Below, piece after piece: positions 16,848 to 24,581 of a stretch of 26,587 nt of DNA. The stretch spans positions 1 through 26,587 of the forward strand of contig JBGZEX010000005.1 in NCBI GenBank assembly GCA_041846495.1, given 5' to 3'. Below the pieces are notes generated by a model. The model made no database searches and was not told the DNA's origin. It saw only the letters and a list, made by a program, of their open reading frames with translations. Origin of the DNA: JBGZEX01 sp041846495 (GTDB taxonomy: Bacteria > Bacteroidota > Bacteroidia > Bacteroidales > Marinifilaceae). The translations under genes were made by a program, and so were the position numbers. How positions within the stretch are numbered: position 1 is the first letter of the stretch; each line of letters opens with the position of its first letter.

Positions 16848-17764
16848 TGTTTGTCGTTGTTTTTATCATACTCGCAGGATTGGGTTTCGGTTTTATATAC
16901 AGAAACCGGAATTTGGTTTATCTGCCTGTCTGCACCCGCTTACTCATTTATATTTTATTATTCGTATTAGGAGTGGAGTCCGGAGAGAATCCCGTTTTGA
17001 GGGAGAGTGTTTCCGTTATCGGAAGGGATGCGCTTCTGATAGGCCTGGCCTCTACGATGGGAAGCGTTTTATTGGGAGGAGGCGTATTCCGGATTTTCTA
17101 TCCCGAAATAAACAGAGCGGCATCTCGTTCTTTAAATTCCGGTTCATCTCTTCTCAGGGCATTTAAAGGGAGTATGTTTATTCTCTTCTTTTTTATCGGA
17201 GGGATTATATGCGGGTATAACGGATTGTTTTCTCGATTTTCGCTTCCAGCGGAAATCTCCGTTTACATACTTTGGGTATTGATGTTTTTCGTGGGTGCGG
17301 GAATAGGCAGCGATCGGCGCATACTTCCGACTTTTAAGAATGTAAGACCGAAAATACTTCTGCTTCCCGCTGCCACCTTGGGGGGAAGTTTCATCGCTTC
17401 CTTTCTTATCGGTTTTTTAATTCCGGGACGTACGTCTACCGATTGTTTGGCCGTAGGTGCCGGAATGGGGTATTACTCTCTTTCTTCCGTATTCATAACC
17501 GGATATAAAGGAGCCGAACTCGGAGCTGTTGCTCTGGTTTCCAATATTATAAGGGAAATGTTCACCCTCGTATTCGCTCCTTTGCTTGCATATTGTTTCG
17601 GCAAATTCGCTCCCATTGCTGCGGGAGGCGCCACTACGGCGGACACCACCCTTCCGGTTATCGTACAGGTATCCGGAAAAGATATGGTTTTTATTTCCCT
17701 TCTTAACGGTTTATTGACCGATTTGAGCGTACCTTTTACCGTAACTTTTTTTTGTTCTTTATAA
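16847..17764 (+). CDS. lysO: LysO family membrane transporter (DUF340)
   Basis: Predicted inner-membrane exporter of about 305 residues; characterised LysO exports lysine. About eight hydrophobic segments are spread over the length. The C-terminal LysO core has the family signatures G-A-G-M-G-Y-Y-S-L-S-S-V, A-L-V-S-N-I-I-R-E-M and G-G-A-T-T-A-D-T-T-L-P-V-I. The N-terminal part (about 1-95) corresponds to the segment that some bacteria encode as a separate small DUF340 gene, so this is the joined form. ATG 16847 shares its A with the dusB stop (TGATG); an in-frame GTG at 16844 is an alternative. Co-transcription with dusB is likely. It converges with gltX with only seven bases between the stops. 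Substrate is inferred from family, not shown. Confidence 0.88.
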   Translation: MFVVVFIILAGLGFGFIYRNRNLVYLPVCTRLLIYILLFVLGVESGENPVLRESVSVIGRDALLIGLASTMGSVLLGGGVFRIFYPEINRAASRSLNSGSSLLRAFKGSMFILFFFIGGIICGYNGLFSRFSLPAEISVYILWVLMFFVGAGIGSDRRILPTFKNVRPKILLLPAATLGGSFIASFLIGFLIPGRTSTDCLAVGAGMGYYSLSSVFITGYKGAELGAVALVSNIIREMFTLVFAPLLAYCFGKFAPIAAGGATTADTTLPVIVQVSGKDMVFISLLNGLLTDLSVPFTVTFFCSL

Positions 17765-17771
17765 ATCCGGA

Positions 17772-19298
17772 TTAGAGTTTCAGTCGTTCCAGTCCGTTGC
17801 CTATGCGTTCCAAAGATTCTTTTTTCCCGAGTATTTCCAAAATATCGAATACGTGAGGTCCCTTGGCAGCACCTACAATGACGATTCTCAGCGGATTCAT
17901 CACCTTGCCGAAACCCAATTCCCGAGAATTTATCCATTCCGAAACCGCATTTTCCAAAACCGGAGCCCGAAAATCCTCTTCGGACTCCAATATTTTTACT
18001 AATTCCTTCAATATATCGGGAGATTCGGGTTTCCAATGTTTTTTCACGTCTTTTTCGGCATAAGTTTCGGGAGCTTTGAAAAAGAAAAGCGATTCTTCGT
18101 ATATGTCCGAAACGAAGCTTGCCCGGTTTTTCATCAGGCCGCATATTTTTTCCAATTCGGCATCCGTTGTTTCGATTCCGTTTTTTTCTACGATGGGACG
18201 GAGGAGTTTTGCCAATTCCGTATCGCTTTTTTCGACCAAATATTTATGATTGAACCATTTGGTTTTTTCCGGATTGAATCTGGAACCGGCTTTTCCGACT
18301 CTTTCTATCGAAAAGGCCCGGATAAGCTCGTCCATGCTGAATATTTCCTGTTCCGTACCCGGATTCCATCCGAGAAGGGCGAGCATATTGACGAAAGCTT
18401 CGGGGAAATACCCGTCTTCTCGATAGCCTTTCCATATTTCTCCGGAGGTTTCGTCTTTGAATTCCAGAGGGAATACGGGGAATCCCATCTTATTTCCATC
18501 CCGTTTGCTCAATTTGCCGTTGCCTACCGGTTTGAGAATGAGGGGAAGATGTGCGAATTCCGGCATGGTGCTCTCCCATCCGAAAGCCTTGTACAAAAGA
18601 ACGTGCAGGGGAAGGGAAGGAAGCCATTCTTCGCCTCGTATGACATGAGATATCTTCATAAGGTGGTCGTCTACGATATTCGCAAGATGATAGGTAGGCA
18701 TGCCGTCCGATTTGAATAGGACCTTATCGTCTAATATAGACGTACGAAAACTCACCTCTCCTCTTATAAGGTCGTGTATGTTTACGGTTTCGTCTTCGGG
18801 CATTTTGAAGCGAATCGTATACGGGGTATTTCGGGAAAGAAGTTCGTCTACTTCCTCCGGGGTCATTTGAAGGGAGTTTTTCAGTCCTTTTCTGGTGGAG
18901 GCATTGTAAATGAAAGTATCCCCTCTCGATTCGAAATCCTTGCGATAGGCGTCGAGTTCTTCGTTTGTATCGAAGCAGTAATAAGCATGGCCGGAAGCTA
19001 CGAGTTGCAAAGCGTATTTTCGGTATAAATCCTTTCTTTCGCTTTGTCTGTAGGGGCCGTATTCGCCTCCTACACCGACCCCTTCGTCCACTTTAAGACC
19101 GCACCATTCGAGAGCTTCCGATATATAGTCCTCCGCTCCCGGCACAAATCTCGTCCGGTCGGTATCTTCTATGCGTAACAGAAATTTTCCGCCTGTTTTC
19201 TTTGCGAATAAATAATTATACAGGGCCGTTCTTACTCCTCCCAAATGCAGTGCTCCCGTAGGACTCGGGGCGAATCTTACTCTGATATCTCTCGGCAT
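17772..19298 (-). CDS. gltX: Glutamate--tRNA ligase
   Basis: Class I aminoacyl-tRNA synthetase charging tRNA-Glu. It has 508 residues. The HIGH-type motif appears as P-T-G-A-L-H-L-G-G (His18) and the KMSKS-type motif as K-L-S-K-R (262-266). The Rossmann fold contains L-R-I-E-D-T-D (41-47), which recognises glutamate. I see no zinc-binding cysteine cluster in the insertion. The C-terminal anticodon-binding helical region (about 330-508) is present. gltX is the last gene of the acyltransferase operon; its start lies inside the preceding 84-residue reading frame with a 22-base overlap, suggesting coupled translation. Confidence 0.97.
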   Translation of the reverse strand: MPRDIRVRFAPSPTGALHLGGVRTALYNYLFAKKTGGKFLLRIEDTDRTRFVPGAEDYISEALEWCGLKVDEGVGVGGEYGPYRQSERKDLYRKYALQLVASGHAYYCFDTNEELDAYRKDFESRGDTFIYNASTRKGLKNSLQMTPEEVDELLSRNTPYTIRFKMPEDETVNIHDLIRGEVSFRTSILDDKVLFKSDGMPTYHLANIVDDHLMKISHVIRGEEWLPSLPLHVLLYKAFGWESTMPEFAHLPLILKPVGNGKLSKRDGNKMGFPVFPLEFKDETSGEIWKGYREDGYFPEAFVNMLALLGWNPGTEQEIFSMDELIRAFSIERVGKAGSRFNPEKTKWFNHKYLVEKSDTELAKLLRPIVEKNGIETTDAELEKICGLMKNRASFVSDIYEESLFFFKAPETYAEKDVKKHWKPESPDILKELVKILESEEDFRAPVLENAVSEWINSRELGFGKVMNPLRIVIVGAAKGPHVFDILEILGKKESLERIGNGLERLKL

Positions 19299-19531
19299 GA
19301 TTGATTGTCTAATATGGTTTTGAATAGATTTTTTGCATATCGGATGCCGGCTTTTACGGCTTCCTCCTTATCGGGCATATCCGATAATATGAGTTCGGCA
19401 TGGTTATGCGGATTATCCGGATTATCGGTAAAAAGATAGACATAATACCTTCCTTTCCTCTTGGAAACCAAACCGAACCACACGTCCATGTTTTTATCTT
19501 TTATTTTTATCCTCCTTTTTACGATATACAT
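19277..19531 (-). CDS. Small protein of unknown function (84 aa)
   Basis: Not recognised. The 84-residue product starts basic (V-K-R-R-I-K-I-K-D-K), continues with alternating aromatic strands (V-W-F-G-L-V, Y-Y-V-Y-L-F), then has D-N-P-D-N-P-H-N-H-A-E-L, and ends in a helix-like segment with K-E-E-A-V-K-A-G-I-R-Y-A-K. There is no signal peptide or membrane segment, so it is probably cytoplasmic. Its start shares one base with the stop of the 60-residue gene (TAATG), and its end overlaps gltX by 22 bases. This chain of overlaps is the main evidence that it is real. A later ATG at M-D-V-W-F is an alternative start but would break the overlap. Confidence 0.7.
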   Translation of the reverse strand: MYIVKRRIKIKDKNMDVWFGLVSKRKGRYYVYLFTDNPDNPHNHAELILSDMPDKEEAVKAGIRYAKNLFKTILDNQSCREISE

Positions 19532-19713
19532 TATTCGATTTTTTTATCTTTTTTATCCTTGATAATGATTACGAGCATCGTAATCATGAGTATGCCTATC
19601 GTGACTACATTGATATAAACCGGGGTTCTGTCGGTAGTAGCGATAAGAGTGAAAGCACTCGAAACCATGATGAGGAATGCAGCCGAAAGGATTAGAATTT
19701 GCGGTAATTTCAT
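19531..19713 (-). CDS. Small two-helix membrane protein of unknown function (60 aa)
   Basis: Not recognised. The 60 residues contain two hydrophobic segments at about 5-25 and 32-51, separated by a short polar turn (T-T-D-R-T-P), and end in a charged tail (K-D-K-K-D-K-K-I-E). The topology is a helical hairpin with the basic tail expected in the cytoplasm. The first segment could also be read as a signal peptide, but the second then remains as an anchor. The ATG overlaps the acyltransferase stop (ATGA) and the stop overlaps the next start (TAATG). Lying directly behind a lipid acyltransferase, it might assist that enzyme at the membrane, which is only a guess. Confidence 0.65.
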   Translation of the reverse strand: MKLPQILILSAAFLIMVSSAFTLIATTDRTPVYINVVTIGILMITMLVIIIKDKKDKKIE

Positions 19714-20843
19714 AAGATGGCGTTTTTATCTATAACGGGGTTCGCATAAATCGTAAGGTAGATATTATTCAAAAAAGAACGATTGCCGTCTATTTTATCC
19801 AGTTTTTTTGTCATCGTATTTACGAATAGCTCTTTTTGAGCTTCCGTATAGAAATTCGCATATTTTTTGACGGAATTTTTGATGTCGTAGGCTATGTAGT
19901 TATTCTCCCATAGTTTGTAATTTCCGTGAATTTGGTCGTCTATGAGAGCAGCCGTCGCTTCGAATCTTTCCTGGTTCGAAGCGAGTTCGTCCATTGCATC
20001 GAATACCTCGTCAAGGGGCTTTCCCATATGGTAATTCACCCGGCCTTTAAAAGACGAAAGCCCGTTTAACATGCTTTTTATATCGTCTTCCGGGGTTTTA
20101 ACGTATTCGCTTACGTTTTTCATGTAAATTTCGGCGGTTTTCATTTCATCGCAAGGTTCCCATTCATAGGATATGGACAAGGGTACGATCCGGAGTTCTT
20201 TCATGTTTTTTCCGAAATCGGAGCATCCGCTCATCTTAAACATTTTGAGTATGCTCTGTTGTGTCATATCGTGTCCGTCCTTAGTGCGGCCTTCCCTTTG
20301 AGCGATCCATATGGAGTCCTTGTTTTCTTTCATCACATCCCGGATATATTTGGAACGCAGTCCGGAACTCGTCAGCATTTCTTTTCCCGAAATGCCGCGT
20401 TCTATCGTAAAACAGGAGTTTAATTTTACGAGATCCGTAATCCATTCGGTGATTAGGAGATTGTTTCCTATGGCGGATTGCGCATATTTGAAACCGTTTT
20501 TACGTAAAAGTACGTTCAGTATGGCCGAGTCCAGTATAATATCTCTGTGATTGGATATGAAAATATAGTTCTTATCCGGAGATATGTTGTCGAGTCCTTC
20601 TATATTAATGCCCCGTGTCGTATGTCCGATAATATCTTCGATTATAGGGCCGAAAAATATTTCTTGAAAATCGTCTTTATTTTGAACTTTTTCGAGTTTG
20701 TTTTGAAGTTCCTCTTTAGAGCGTTTTGTAAGCATCGAAAAAATTTCGAAAAAATCCCCGGATTTGCTCAATCGCATTATGGCATTTCGGGCTTCTTGCC
20801 CGTCGTAGGGGGCAATGTTTTTATAAATACTATCTGATGTCAT
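19710..20843 (-). CDS. PlsC-like glycerolipid acyltransferase
   Basis: Predicted membrane-associated acyltransferase in phospholipid synthesis (1-acyl-sn-glycerol-3-phosphate acyltransferase family), 377 residues. Motif I reads S-N-H-R-D-I-I-L-D (97-105). His99 to Asp105 is an H-x5-D spacing, whereas the usual motif is H-x4-D. Motif II is probably F-T-I-E-R-G (145-150), and motif III is A-Q-R-E-G-R-T-K-D-G (181-190). There is no obvious transmembrane helix. The N-terminal 75 residues or so form a helical extension absent from short PlsC proteins, and the C-terminal 150 residues are an extra helical region. From memory, similar large acyltransferases are annotated in Bacteroidales. It starts a chain of overlapping genes and has a TAACTTTG element upstream. 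Substrate is not established. Confidence 0.82.
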   Translation of the reverse strand: MTSDSIYKNIAPYDGQEARNAIMRLSKSGDFFEIFSMLTKRSKEELQNKLEKVQNKDDFQEIFFGPIIEDIIGHTTRGINIEGLDNISPDKNYIFISNHRDIILDSAILNVLLRKNGFKYAQSAIGNNLLITEWITDLVKLNSCFTIERGISGKEMLTSSGLRSKYIRDVMKENKDSIWIAQREGRTKDGHDMTQQSILKMFKMSGCSDFGKNMKELRIVPLSISYEWEPCDEMKTAEIYMKNVSEYVKTPEDDIKSMLNGLSSFKGRVNYHMGKPLDEVFDAMDELASNQERFEATAALIDDQIHGNYKLWENNYIAYDIKNSVKKYANFYTEAQKELFVNTMTKKLDKIDGNRSFLNNIYLTIYANPVIDKNAIL

Positions 20844-20892
20844 ATAGATGAATTGTCTTGAATCGGTTTGTCGTTCGAGTCGAAAAACTTTA

Positions 20893-20900
20893 CAAAGTTA
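20893..20900 (-). promoter_or_regulatory. Bacteroidota-type -7 element for the acyltransferase-gltX operon
   Basis: On the minus strand TAACTTTG matches TAnnTTTG, 49 bases upstream of the acyltransferase start. It lies in the 114-base gap after dxs. A TTG occurs only 14 bases further upstream, too close for a standard -33. I see no terminator for dxs in this gap, so read-through is possible. Confidence 0.45.
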
Positions 20901-20957
20901 AACATAAATTGAATCAATCCGATGTTTTTACAGCTGTTTAATAACTTTCCGGGAGGA

Positions 20958-22853
20958 TTACGGGACGATATTCCATTCGGCAAGTCGTTTTTTTATGGCC
21001 TCTTCATCGTATTCGCATAGCCGGTACAATTCCTTTTGGGTTCCGTGTTCTACGAATTTATCCTTTATCCCCAATCTCACGACTTCCGCATCGTACCGGT
21101 TTTCATTCATGAATTCTATAACGGCGCTGCCCAATCCTCCGACAACGGTGCCGTCTTCTACGGTTATGATGCGTTTGAATTTTTTGAATACCTCGTGGAG
21201 CAGGATTTCGTCTATGGGCTTTAGAAATCTCATATCGTAGACGGCTATTCTGCCTTCTTCGAAATCGTTTGCCGCATTCACGGCGATTTTTCCGATACTT
21301 CCGATGGATAGAAGGGCTGCTTCTTCTCCTTTTTTCAAACATCTTCCTTTCCCGATTTCGATTTCCCGGAAAGGCGTTTTCCAATCGACGAGACTTCCTT
21401 TTCCTCTCGGATATCTTATGGAGAAGGGGCCTTTTTTATAGGATTGTGCCGTATACATAAGGTTTCGCAGCTCCTCTTCGTCCAAAGGAGCGGAAATCAC
21501 GATATCGGGGATGCAGCGGAAAGAGGCCATGTCGTAATATCCGTGGTGGGTGGCCCCGTCGGCACCTACGAGTCCGCAGCGATCGATACAGAATACGACG
21601 GGTAATTTCTGGAGGGCTACGTCGTGGATGACTTGATCGTAGGCTCTTTGGATAAAAGTGGAATATATATTGCAAAAAGGGATCATACCTCGGGCGGCAA
21701 GTCCGGCCGAAAAAGTTACGGCATGTTCTTCGGCTATGCCTACGTCGAAACATCTTTCGGGCATGGCTTTCATCATGATATTCATGGAACTCCCGCTCGG
21801 CATGGCCGGCGTTATTCCGACGATAAGCGGATTTTTTTCGGCAAGTTCCAACAGAGTGTACCCGAATACGTCTTGAAACTTCGGAGGTTCGTTTACGGTT
21901 TTGTCCTTGATGATTTCTCCGGTTTCTATATTGAATTTTCCCGGAGCATGCCATACGGTTTGGTCGATTTCCGCATTTTTATATCCTTTCCCTTTTTTGG
22001 TAAGGCAGTGCAATACCTTGGGACCTTTCAATTCTTTAAGGTTGCGCAATACTTCCACGAGATGGTTGACATCGTGTCCGTCCACCGGTCCGAAGTAACG
22101 GAACCCCATGGCTTCGAAAAGATTGGATTTTTTCAGCAGCATCGATTTTACGCTCCCGTCGATATTTTGGATGAAATTCAACATTTTAGGGGATATTTTA
22201 TCGAATTTGCTCAGTATATGCCATACGTCGTTTTTTATCCGGTTGTAGGTGCGGGAAGTCGTGATATCGAGGAGATAATCCTTAAATCCGCCTACATTGG
22301 GATCTATGGCCATATTGTTGTCGTTCAGAATAACCAATACGTTGGCTTTATAAACACCCGCATTGTTCAGAGCTTCGTAGGCCATACCCCCGGTAAGGGC
22401 TCCGTCTCCGATTACGGCTACGGAAAGCCTGTCGGTTTCTCCTTTGAGTTTTGCGGATACGGCCATACCGAGAATTGCGGATATGGAAGTGGAGGCGTGA
22501 CCGGTTCCGAAAGCATCGTAAGGGCTTTCCGACATTCGGGGAAAACCGCTTATTCCGTTCAGAAGTCGTTTGTTTTTGAAAGCTTCTCTTCTGCCGGTAA
22601 GGATTTTATGGGTATAGGCCTGATGCCCTACGTCCCAGACGAGATTATCGTAGGGCGTATTCAATACGTAGTGCAGGGCGACCGAAAGTTCCACCGTGCC
22701 TAAGCTGGAACCGAGATGCCCCGGGTTTTTCGAACATTCGTCTATGATATAATGCCGGATTTCGTCGCATAGCAAAGGCAAATCGCTCTCCGGAAGTTTA
22801 CGTAAATCCTCGGGGAAATCTATTTGCGCCAATATGGATGTATCTTCCTTCAT
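20958..22853 (-). CDS. dxs: 1-deoxy-D-xylulose-5-phosphate synthase
   Basis: Thiamine-diphosphate enzyme joining pyruvate and glyceraldehyde 3-phosphate in the first step of the MEP isoprenoid pathway; the product also feeds thiamine and pyridoxal synthesis. It has 631 residues. The thiamine-diphosphate motif G-D-G-A-L-T-G-G starts at about 149 and closes with N-D-N-N (177-180). Conserved histidines are at about 46, 77 and 119. The catalytic glutamate is in I-A-E-E-H-A-V-T-F (about residue 376). The C-terminal transketolase domain is intact. It follows pyrH by 13 bases and is probably co-transcribed with it. Long open frames on the opposite strand here are shadows. Confidence 0.98.
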   Translation of the reverse strand: MKEDTSILAQIDFPEDLRKLPESDLPLLCDEIRHYIIDECSKNPGHLGSSLGTVELSVALHYVLNTPYDNLVWDVGHQAYTHKILTGRREAFKNKRLLNGISGFPRMSESPYDAFGTGHASTSISAILGMAVSAKLKGETDRLSVAVIGDGALTGGMAYEALNNAGVYKANVLVILNDNNMAIDPNVGGFKDYLLDITTSRTYNRIKNDVWHILSKFDKISPKMLNFIQNIDGSVKSMLLKKSNLFEAMGFRYFGPVDGHDVNHLVEVLRNLKELKGPKVLHCLTKKGKGYKNAEIDQTVWHAPGKFNIETGEIIKDKTVNEPPKFQDVFGYTLLELAEKNPLIVGITPAMPSGSSMNIMMKAMPERCFDVGIAEEHAVTFSAGLAARGMIPFCNIYSTFIQRAYDQVIHDVALQKLPVVFCIDRCGLVGADGATHHGYYDMASFRCIPDIVISAPLDEEELRNLMYTAQSYKKGPFSIRYPRGKGSLVDWKTPFREIEIGKGRCLKKGEEAALLSIGSIGKIAVNAANDFEEGRIAVYDMRFLKPIDEILLHEVFKKFKRIITVEDGTVVGGLGSAVIEFMNENRYDAEVVRLGIKDKFVEHGTQKELYRLCEYDEEAIKKRLAEWNIVP

Positions 22854-22866
22854 GGATGATTTCTTA

Positions 22867-23571
22867 TTAATAGATAAGCGTACCTACCGACTCGCCTTCG
22901 ATGAGTTTTAAAAGATTGCCTTCCGTGTCCATGTCGAAAACGATTACGGGTAGGTTGTTTTCCTTACACATAGTCGTGGCGGTCAAGTCCATAACTTGGA
23001 GATTGCGCCGGTAGACTTCGTCGAATCGGATGGATTCGAATTTTTTCGCATCCGGGTTTTTCTCGGGGTCGTCGGTATATACCCCGTCCACACGAGTTCC
23101 TTTGAGCATAACGTCGGCTCGAATTTCAACGGCTCTTAAGCTGCTGCCGGTATCCGTGGTGAAATAAGGATTTCCCGTACCGCCGCAAAATACGGTAATA
23201 TAGCCGGCTTCCAAATAAGTCACGGCTTTTTCTCCGGAATAAAACTCTCCGACAGGTTCCATTCGGATGGCTGTGAGCACCTTTGTCCGACAGCCGATGC
23301 TTTCCAAAGCGGAACTTAGGGCGAGACCGTTGATGACGGTCGCAAGCATTCCCATTTGATCCCCTTTTATCCGATCGAATCCCTTCTTCGTCCCTTTAAG
23401 CCCTCTGAATATATTACCTCCTCCGATTACGATTCCGATTTCTACGCCTTTTTGCGCCACCGTTTTGATTTGAGCGGCATAAGTTTCGAGACGTTGCGTA
23501 TCGATGCCGTACTTTTGTTCCCCCATAAGAGATTCTCCGCTTAATTTGAGAAGGATGCGTTTATATTTCAT
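22867..23571 (-). CDS. pyrH: Uridylate (UMP) kinase
   Basis: Phosphorylates UMP to UDP in pyrimidine nucleotide synthesis; bacterial PyrH is a hexamer of the amino-acid kinase fold, unrelated to eukaryotic UMP kinases. It has 234 residues from the ATG at 23571. An ATG eight codons upstream adds residues (M-L-F-L-N-K-N-I) that do not fit the family, whose members begin close to Y-K-R-I-L-L-K-L-S-G-E. Other motifs are V-I-G-G-G-N-I-F-R-G, D-Q-M-G-M-L-A-T-V-I-N and Y-T-D-D-P. It starts its own transcript after the tsf terminator, with a -7 element 36 bases upstream. In many bacteria pyrH follows tsf closely; here a terminator separates them. Confidence 0.97.
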   Translation of the reverse strand: MKYKRILLKLSGESLMGEQKYGIDTQRLETYAAQIKTVAQKGVEIGIVIGGGNIFRGLKGTKKGFDRIKGDQMGMLATVINGLALSSALESIGCRTKVLTAIRMEPVGEFYSGEKAVTYLEAGYITVFCGGTGNPYFTTDTGSSLRAVEIRADVMLKGTRVDGVYTDDPEKNPDAKKFESIRFDEVYRRNLQVMDLTATTMCKENNLPVIVFDMDTEGNLLKLIEGESVGTLIY

Positions 23572-23606
23572 GATATTCTTATTTAGAAAAAGCATTTTTA
23601 TTACAA

Positions 23607-23614
23607 CAAAACTA
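23607..23614 (-). promoter_or_regulatory. Bacteroidota-type -7 element for pyrH-dxs
   Basis: On the minus strand TAGTTTTG matches TAnnTTTG, 36 bases before the pyrH start and downstream of the tsf terminator, where a new promoter is needed. A TTTG 12 bases further upstream (23627-23630) is too close to be a usual -33 element. Confidence 0.5.
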
Positions 23615-23693
23615 AGAATTTTTAAGCAAATCAGGCTATAAATCCCGGTTTAAATCGCTTTTCGTATTATTTTGTTATAGAGAACATAATAAG

Positions 23694-23733
23694 AAAAAAG
23701 GTCGACGGAAAATATTTCCGATCGGCCTTTTTT
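23694..23733 (-). terminator. Intrinsic terminator after tsf (probably bidirectional)
   Basis: A near-perfect stem with one bulged base: the arms GGTCGACGGAAA and TTTCCGATCGGCC pair around an ATA loop. The stem is flanked by six A on one side and six T on the other, so on the minus strand it is followed by a T-run. It lies 20 bases after the tsf stop and separates the ribosomal operon from pyrH. Confidence 0.9.
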
Positions 23734-23752
23734 ATCTCTGAACGATATCGGT

Positions 23753-24571
23753 TTAAACGTTGAGCGTGTATCTTACGAAAGACGTAACGCCGAGTTCTTT
23801 GTCGTTCGATTTAATATAATCGGAAACGCTGATTTTTCCGTCTTTGACGAAAATCTGATTCAAAAGAGTCGCTTCCTGGAAGAATTTTCCCAGACGTCCT
23901 TCTGCAATTTTGTCCAGCATATTTTCGGGTTTCCCCTCTTCGCGGGCTTTTTCCCTTCCGATAACCAACTCGTGTTCTACGACATCCCGAGGAACGTCTT
24001 TTTTATCGACGGCAATGGGAGCCATGGATGCAACCTGCATGGCGATATCCCGTTTGAGTTGATAATCGCCGGCTTTGCTGAATCCTACAATAGAAGCGAG
24101 TTTATTGCCCTGGTGGATGTAAGCCACCGTATCTTCGGCTGCGATTTTATCGTAAAAACTCAATTCTATTTTCTCTCCGATTACACCGGTTTGTTCGGAT
24201 ATGTGTTCGGATATGGTCCGTCCGTCGATTTCGGCCGCCAATAAGGCGTCGATATTTTCGGGCATAAGTTCGAAAGCCTTATCCAATATTTTTTTAGTGA
24301 ATGCAATGAAATTTTCATTTTTTGCAACAAAGTCCGTTTCGCAGTTCAAAGCTACTACGGCGGCTTTTTTCCCTTCCGCTATAGCGAGAACGCATCCTTC
24401 TTTAGCTTCCCGATCCGCTCTTTTGCTGGCGATGATCAGCCCTTTTTTGCGAATGATGTCGACGGCTTTGTCAAAATCCCCTTCAGCTTCCTGCAGGGCT
24501 TTTTTGCAATCCATCATCCCCGCATTGGTCGCTTTGCGGAGTTTCATTACATCTGCTGCTTTTATTTCCAT
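23753..24571 (-). CDS. tsf: Translation elongation factor Ts
   Basis: Nucleotide-exchange factor that releases GDP from EF-Tu. It has 272 residues from the ATG at 24571; an upstream in-frame ATG at 24631 adds 20 lysine-rich residues read from the rpsB end and does not fit the family. The N-terminal UBA-like domain carries V-M-K-L-R-K-A-T-N-A-G-M-M-D-C-K-K-A-L (about 8-26). The core has the E-T-D-F-V-A-K-N motif near residue 77, which contacts the nucleotide-binding domain of EF-Tu. It starts 10 bases after rpsB and ends 20 bases before the terminator, closing the rplM-rpsI-rpsB-tsf operon. Confidence 0.98.
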   Translation of the reverse strand: MEIKAADVMKLRKATNAGMMDCKKALQEAEGDFDKAVDIIRKKGLIIASKRADREAKEGCVLAIAEGKKAAVVALNCETDFVAKNENFIAFTKKILDKAFELMPENIDALLAAEIDGRTISEHISEQTGVIGEKIELSFYDKIAAEDTVAYIHQGNKLASIVGFSKAGDYQLKRDIAMQVASMAPIAVDKKDVPRDVVEHELVIGREKAREEGKPENMLDKIAEGRLGKFFQEATLLNQIFVKDGKISVSDYIKSNDKELGVTSFVRYTLNV

Positions 24572-24581
24572 TTTACTATGA

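Noticed and set aside
18036..18719. A 227-codon open frame antisense to gltX.
   Set aside because: It is fully opposite the conserved synthetase, rich in F and G, with no domain or independent context.
21624..22703. A 359-codon open frame antisense to dxs.
   Set aside because: It lies wholly opposite a well-conserved gene, has no recognised motif, and its composition (rich in F, Y, G and H) is typical of the reverse complement of a coding frame.
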